A DNA stretch of 36,200 bases from Prochlorococcus sp. AG-388-F11 (GTDB lineage: Bacteria; Cyanobacteriota; Cyanobacteriia; PCC-6307; Cyanobiaceae): contig QCGP01000015.1 of the NCBI GenBank assembly GCA_003279845.1, forward strand, positions 1 to 36,200, given 5' to 3'. The notes under the pieces are model-generated. The model was not told where the DNA came from. It saw only the letters and a list, made by a program, of their open reading frames with translations, and made no database searches. Position numbers and translations under genes: made by a program. This document shows, one piece after another, positions 34,413 through 36,200 of this stretch; position 1 is the stretch's first letter, and each line of letters begins with the position of its first letter.

Positions 34413-35327
34413 TCAGTCTTTAAGCAGCAAAGATGGAGCCAATAAAATACTTGAATAACTACCGACTATTATCCCTAATGATAAGGCTAAGGAAAACCAA
34501 AATAACGAGTAAGATCCAAACAAAATTATACTTAATAAAGGGATAAGGGTTGTAATACTGGTAAACGTTGTTCTCCTAAATGATTCGTTTACTGATAATT
34601 GAATAGTATCGTTATAGCCATCTTTCTTTGATTTTAAATTTTCACGAATTCTATCAAAAATAACAACAGTATCATTTACAGAATAACCGGCAATAGTTAG
34701 CAAGGACACAGCAAATAAACTATTTACCTCGACGGATAATATAATTCCCAACCAAGAGAATATACCAAAAACAATTAATAAATCATGGAATAAAGCTAAT
34801 AATGCAAATAATGCGTATTTCTTATCAAATCTAATGGTTATATATAAAGATATTGCAAATAAAGAAACCAACAATGAAGTAACACAATTAGTAAGTAATC
34901 TTTTCCCAAGCTTTGGACCTATTAATCTTGAATCCTTACTCTCATAATTAAGAGGTCCAACAATATTATCAAGATTAGAAATAAGATTATTTGATTCTTC
35001 GATACTTAAATAAGGTGTTCTTATTGAAATTAATTTATTATTATTTTGGAATTGTAATTTGATATTATTTAAAACTTTATTATTTTTAGTGATCTCTCTT
35101 AAATTTTCTAAAACTGAATCTGGGGAAAAATTAGAACATTCCGCTTCACAAACTCTTTCTATTCTTAATTCATTTCCTCCAACAAAATCCATACCTAAAT
35201 TTATAGGTTTCTTATAAGAGGTATTAAAAGTAGAATATAAAATTCCTAGAAGACTAAACAAAATAAGAACAGTTGAAAGACCAATTATCTTTTTTTTATT
35301 TTTTATTAGTTCAAGATTGTATTTCAT
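34413..35327 (-). CDS. secF: Protein translocase subunit SecF
   Basis: Six-helix partner of SecD, assisting Sec export with the proton motive force. 304 residues. The first helix (about 13-32) is followed by the conserved INLGMDFVGGNELRIE (42-57), a periplasmic domain, and the C-terminal helices with SLLTIAGYSVNDTVVIFDRI and NESFRRTTFTSITTLIPL. The two Cys of CEAEC (60-64) lie in the soluble domain. ATG 35327 follows secD by 21 bases, so both form one transcript. Confidence 0.94.
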   Translation of the reverse strand: MKYNLELIKNKKKIIGLSTVLILFSLLGILYSTFNTSYKKPINLGMDFVGGNELRIERVCEAECSNFSPDSVLENLREITKNNKVLNNIKLQFQNNNKLISIRTPYLSIEESNNLISNLDNIVGPLNYESKDSRLIGPKLGKRLLTNCVTSLLVSLFAISLYITIRFDKKYALFALLALFHDLLIVFGIFSWLGIILSVEVNSLFAVSLLTIAGYSVNDTVVIFDRIRENLKSKKDGYNDTIQLSVNESFRRTTFTSITTLIPLLSIILFGSYSLFWFSLALSLGIIVGSYSSILLAPSLLLKD

Positions 35328-35348
35328 GGGAAATTAGAAATTAAAAAT

Positions 35349-36200
35349 TTAATTTGAAAAATTATTCCTTGGCAGATAGAGATTTTTCTGTCTAAAAGAT
35401 TGATATGTTATAAAAAATCGCAAAATAGTTTTAGAACAATTTAATGAGGTAAACAAGCTTATTAAGACTCCAATACCTAATGTTGCCGCAAAACCCTTAA
35501 CAAAATTTGTTCCTAATAAAAACAATACAAAACAACTAAGAAGAGTTGTAATATGGCCATCAACTATGGATGAATTAGCTCTTTGAAAACCGCTATCAAT
35601 AGATCTTGTAAGAGTATTACCATCATATAATTCTTCTCTAATTCTCTCAAATATTAGAATATTTGCATCAACAGCCATACCAATGCTAAGTATAAGCCCA
35701 GATATTCCAGGTAAAGTCAAAGTTATAGGAATTAGAGAATAAATGGCTAAGTTAAAGAAACCATAAAGTACTAAAGAAAGAACTGAAACAAAACCTAGAA
35801 TTCTATAATTAAAAATCATAAAAATACCAACAAAAATTAACCCACTAATAGCTGCATAAAGACTTTTAAAAATATTTTTAGATCCCAACAGAGCCCCTAT
35901 TGTGTTAGTTTCTACTATTTCAATTGGCAATGGCAATGAGCCTCCTTTAAGTTGAACTTCTAATTCTCTAGCATTTTCAGCACTAAAATTACCGCTTATT
36001 GTTGCTGATCCACCAGTAATCCCAGTACTAGCAAACTGATTACCAACACTGGCTTCACTTATAGATTCACCATCTAGAATAATAGCCAATAGTTGATTAG
36101 TGCCAGCAATTGACTTTGTAATGTCTGCAAACTTTTCACCTCCAGAATTACTAAAAGTTAATAAAACTTCCCAATTACTATTTGTTTGTTCTTGTCTCCT
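35349..36200 (-). CDS. secD: Protein translocase subunit SecD, 5' partial
   Basis: The frame is open from the window edge (first complete codon at 36200-36198) to its stop at 35349. The visible part begins with the end of the P1 periplasmic domain (SNWEVLLTFSNSGGEKFADI). Next is FASTGITGGSATISGNFS, then EIVETNTIGALLGSKNI and the helices with GISGLILSIGMAVDANILIFE. It ends in GFQRANSSIVDGHITTLLSC and the C-terminal helix. Partner of secF just downstream. TTG at 36089 is internal, not a start. Only the N-terminal part is missing. Confidence 0.95.
   Translation of the reverse strand, partial: RRQEQTNSNWEVLLTFSNSGGEKFADITKSIAGTNQLLAIILDGESISEASVGNQFASTGITGGSATISGNFSAENARELEVQLKGGSLPLPIEIVETNTIGALLGSKNIFKSLYAAISGLIFVGIFMIFNYRILGFVSVLSLVLYGFFNLAIYSLIPITLTLPGISGLILSIGMAVDANILIFERIREELYDGNTLTRSIDSGFQRANSSIVDGHITTLLSCFVLFLLGTNFVKGFAATLGIGVLISLFTSLNCSKTILRFFITYQSFRQKNLYLPRNNFSN

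Noticed and set aside
1..36200. Search by eye for CRISPR arrays, insertion sequences, prophage genes, toxin-antitoxin pairs, riboswitches or a hidden defence system.
   Set aside because: No regularly spaced repeats, transposase or integrase motifs, or nuclease/antitoxin patterns were seen. The tRNA-Ser gene has no integrase nearby and no visible duplicated 3' end, so it is not an obvious island boundary.

Overview
The window is a dense, AT-rich piece of a cyanobacterial chromosome. Gene content and protein sequences (PsaK, Psb28, GUN4, a plant-type ferredoxin with a C-terminal tail, RibBA with a long C-terminal extension, the DUF2499/DUF3593 pair, DUF3110, a type I glutamine synthetase behind an NtcA-like promoter) point to a marine picocyanobacterium. 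The strong A/T bias (GC near 30% by eye), very short intergenic gaps and overlapping gene ends fit a streamlined high-light Prochlorococcus. The assignment rests on recognition of sequence and gene order, not on a search.

Layout. Positions 1-3408: end of purN, convergent argC, divergent ribBA. Positions 3413-7213 (minus): a folding cluster read in the order dnaK(3-type), dnaJ, a DUF3110 protein, ppiB. Then tRNA-Ser(GGA) on the minus strand, and a plus-strand run of ferredoxin, inositol-monophosphatase-family phosphatase, hisZ, htpG, rpmB, an exported PrxQ-type peroxiredoxin, DUF2499, DUF3593 and psaK. dxs (minus) and ilvA (plus) are divergent. Next come scpB (apparently with a non-canonical start), a YggT protein, a MazG-like pyrophosphohydrolase (minus), pyk, a MacB/FtsX-type permease, bioY, lspA and a membrane-anchored DUF697 GTPase.

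Positions 24166-27410 hold a group II PLP decarboxylase with a 45-residue membrane protein behind it (minus), a TadA-type deaminase (plus) and a serine/alanine-glyoxylate aminotransferase (minus). A 213-base regulatory gap with an NtcA-like site precedes glnA, which ends in a strong terminator. The last part has a SAM methyltransferase, a small unknown protein, an anti-sigma-type ATPase and gun4 (both minus), mnmH, psb28, an AI-2E/PerM transporter (plus), then a 60-residue membrane protein, secF and the 3' part of secD (minus).

Functionally these are mostly housekeeping genes: purine, arginine, riboflavin, histidine, isoleucine and isoprenoid synthesis, nitrogen assimilation, protein folding and export, photosystem assembly and chlorophyll synthesis control. 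I see no insertion sequence, prophage, CRISPR array, toxin-antitoxin pair or defence island, and no stretch above 300 bases without a gene. I found no convincing undescribed system. The most useful observations are the missing standard start codon of scpB, two small membrane-protein genes, a recognisable NtcA promoter at glnA, the Trp/Asp repeat tail of the DnaK, and several poorly characterised conserved cyanobacterial proteins in suggestive neighbourhoods.
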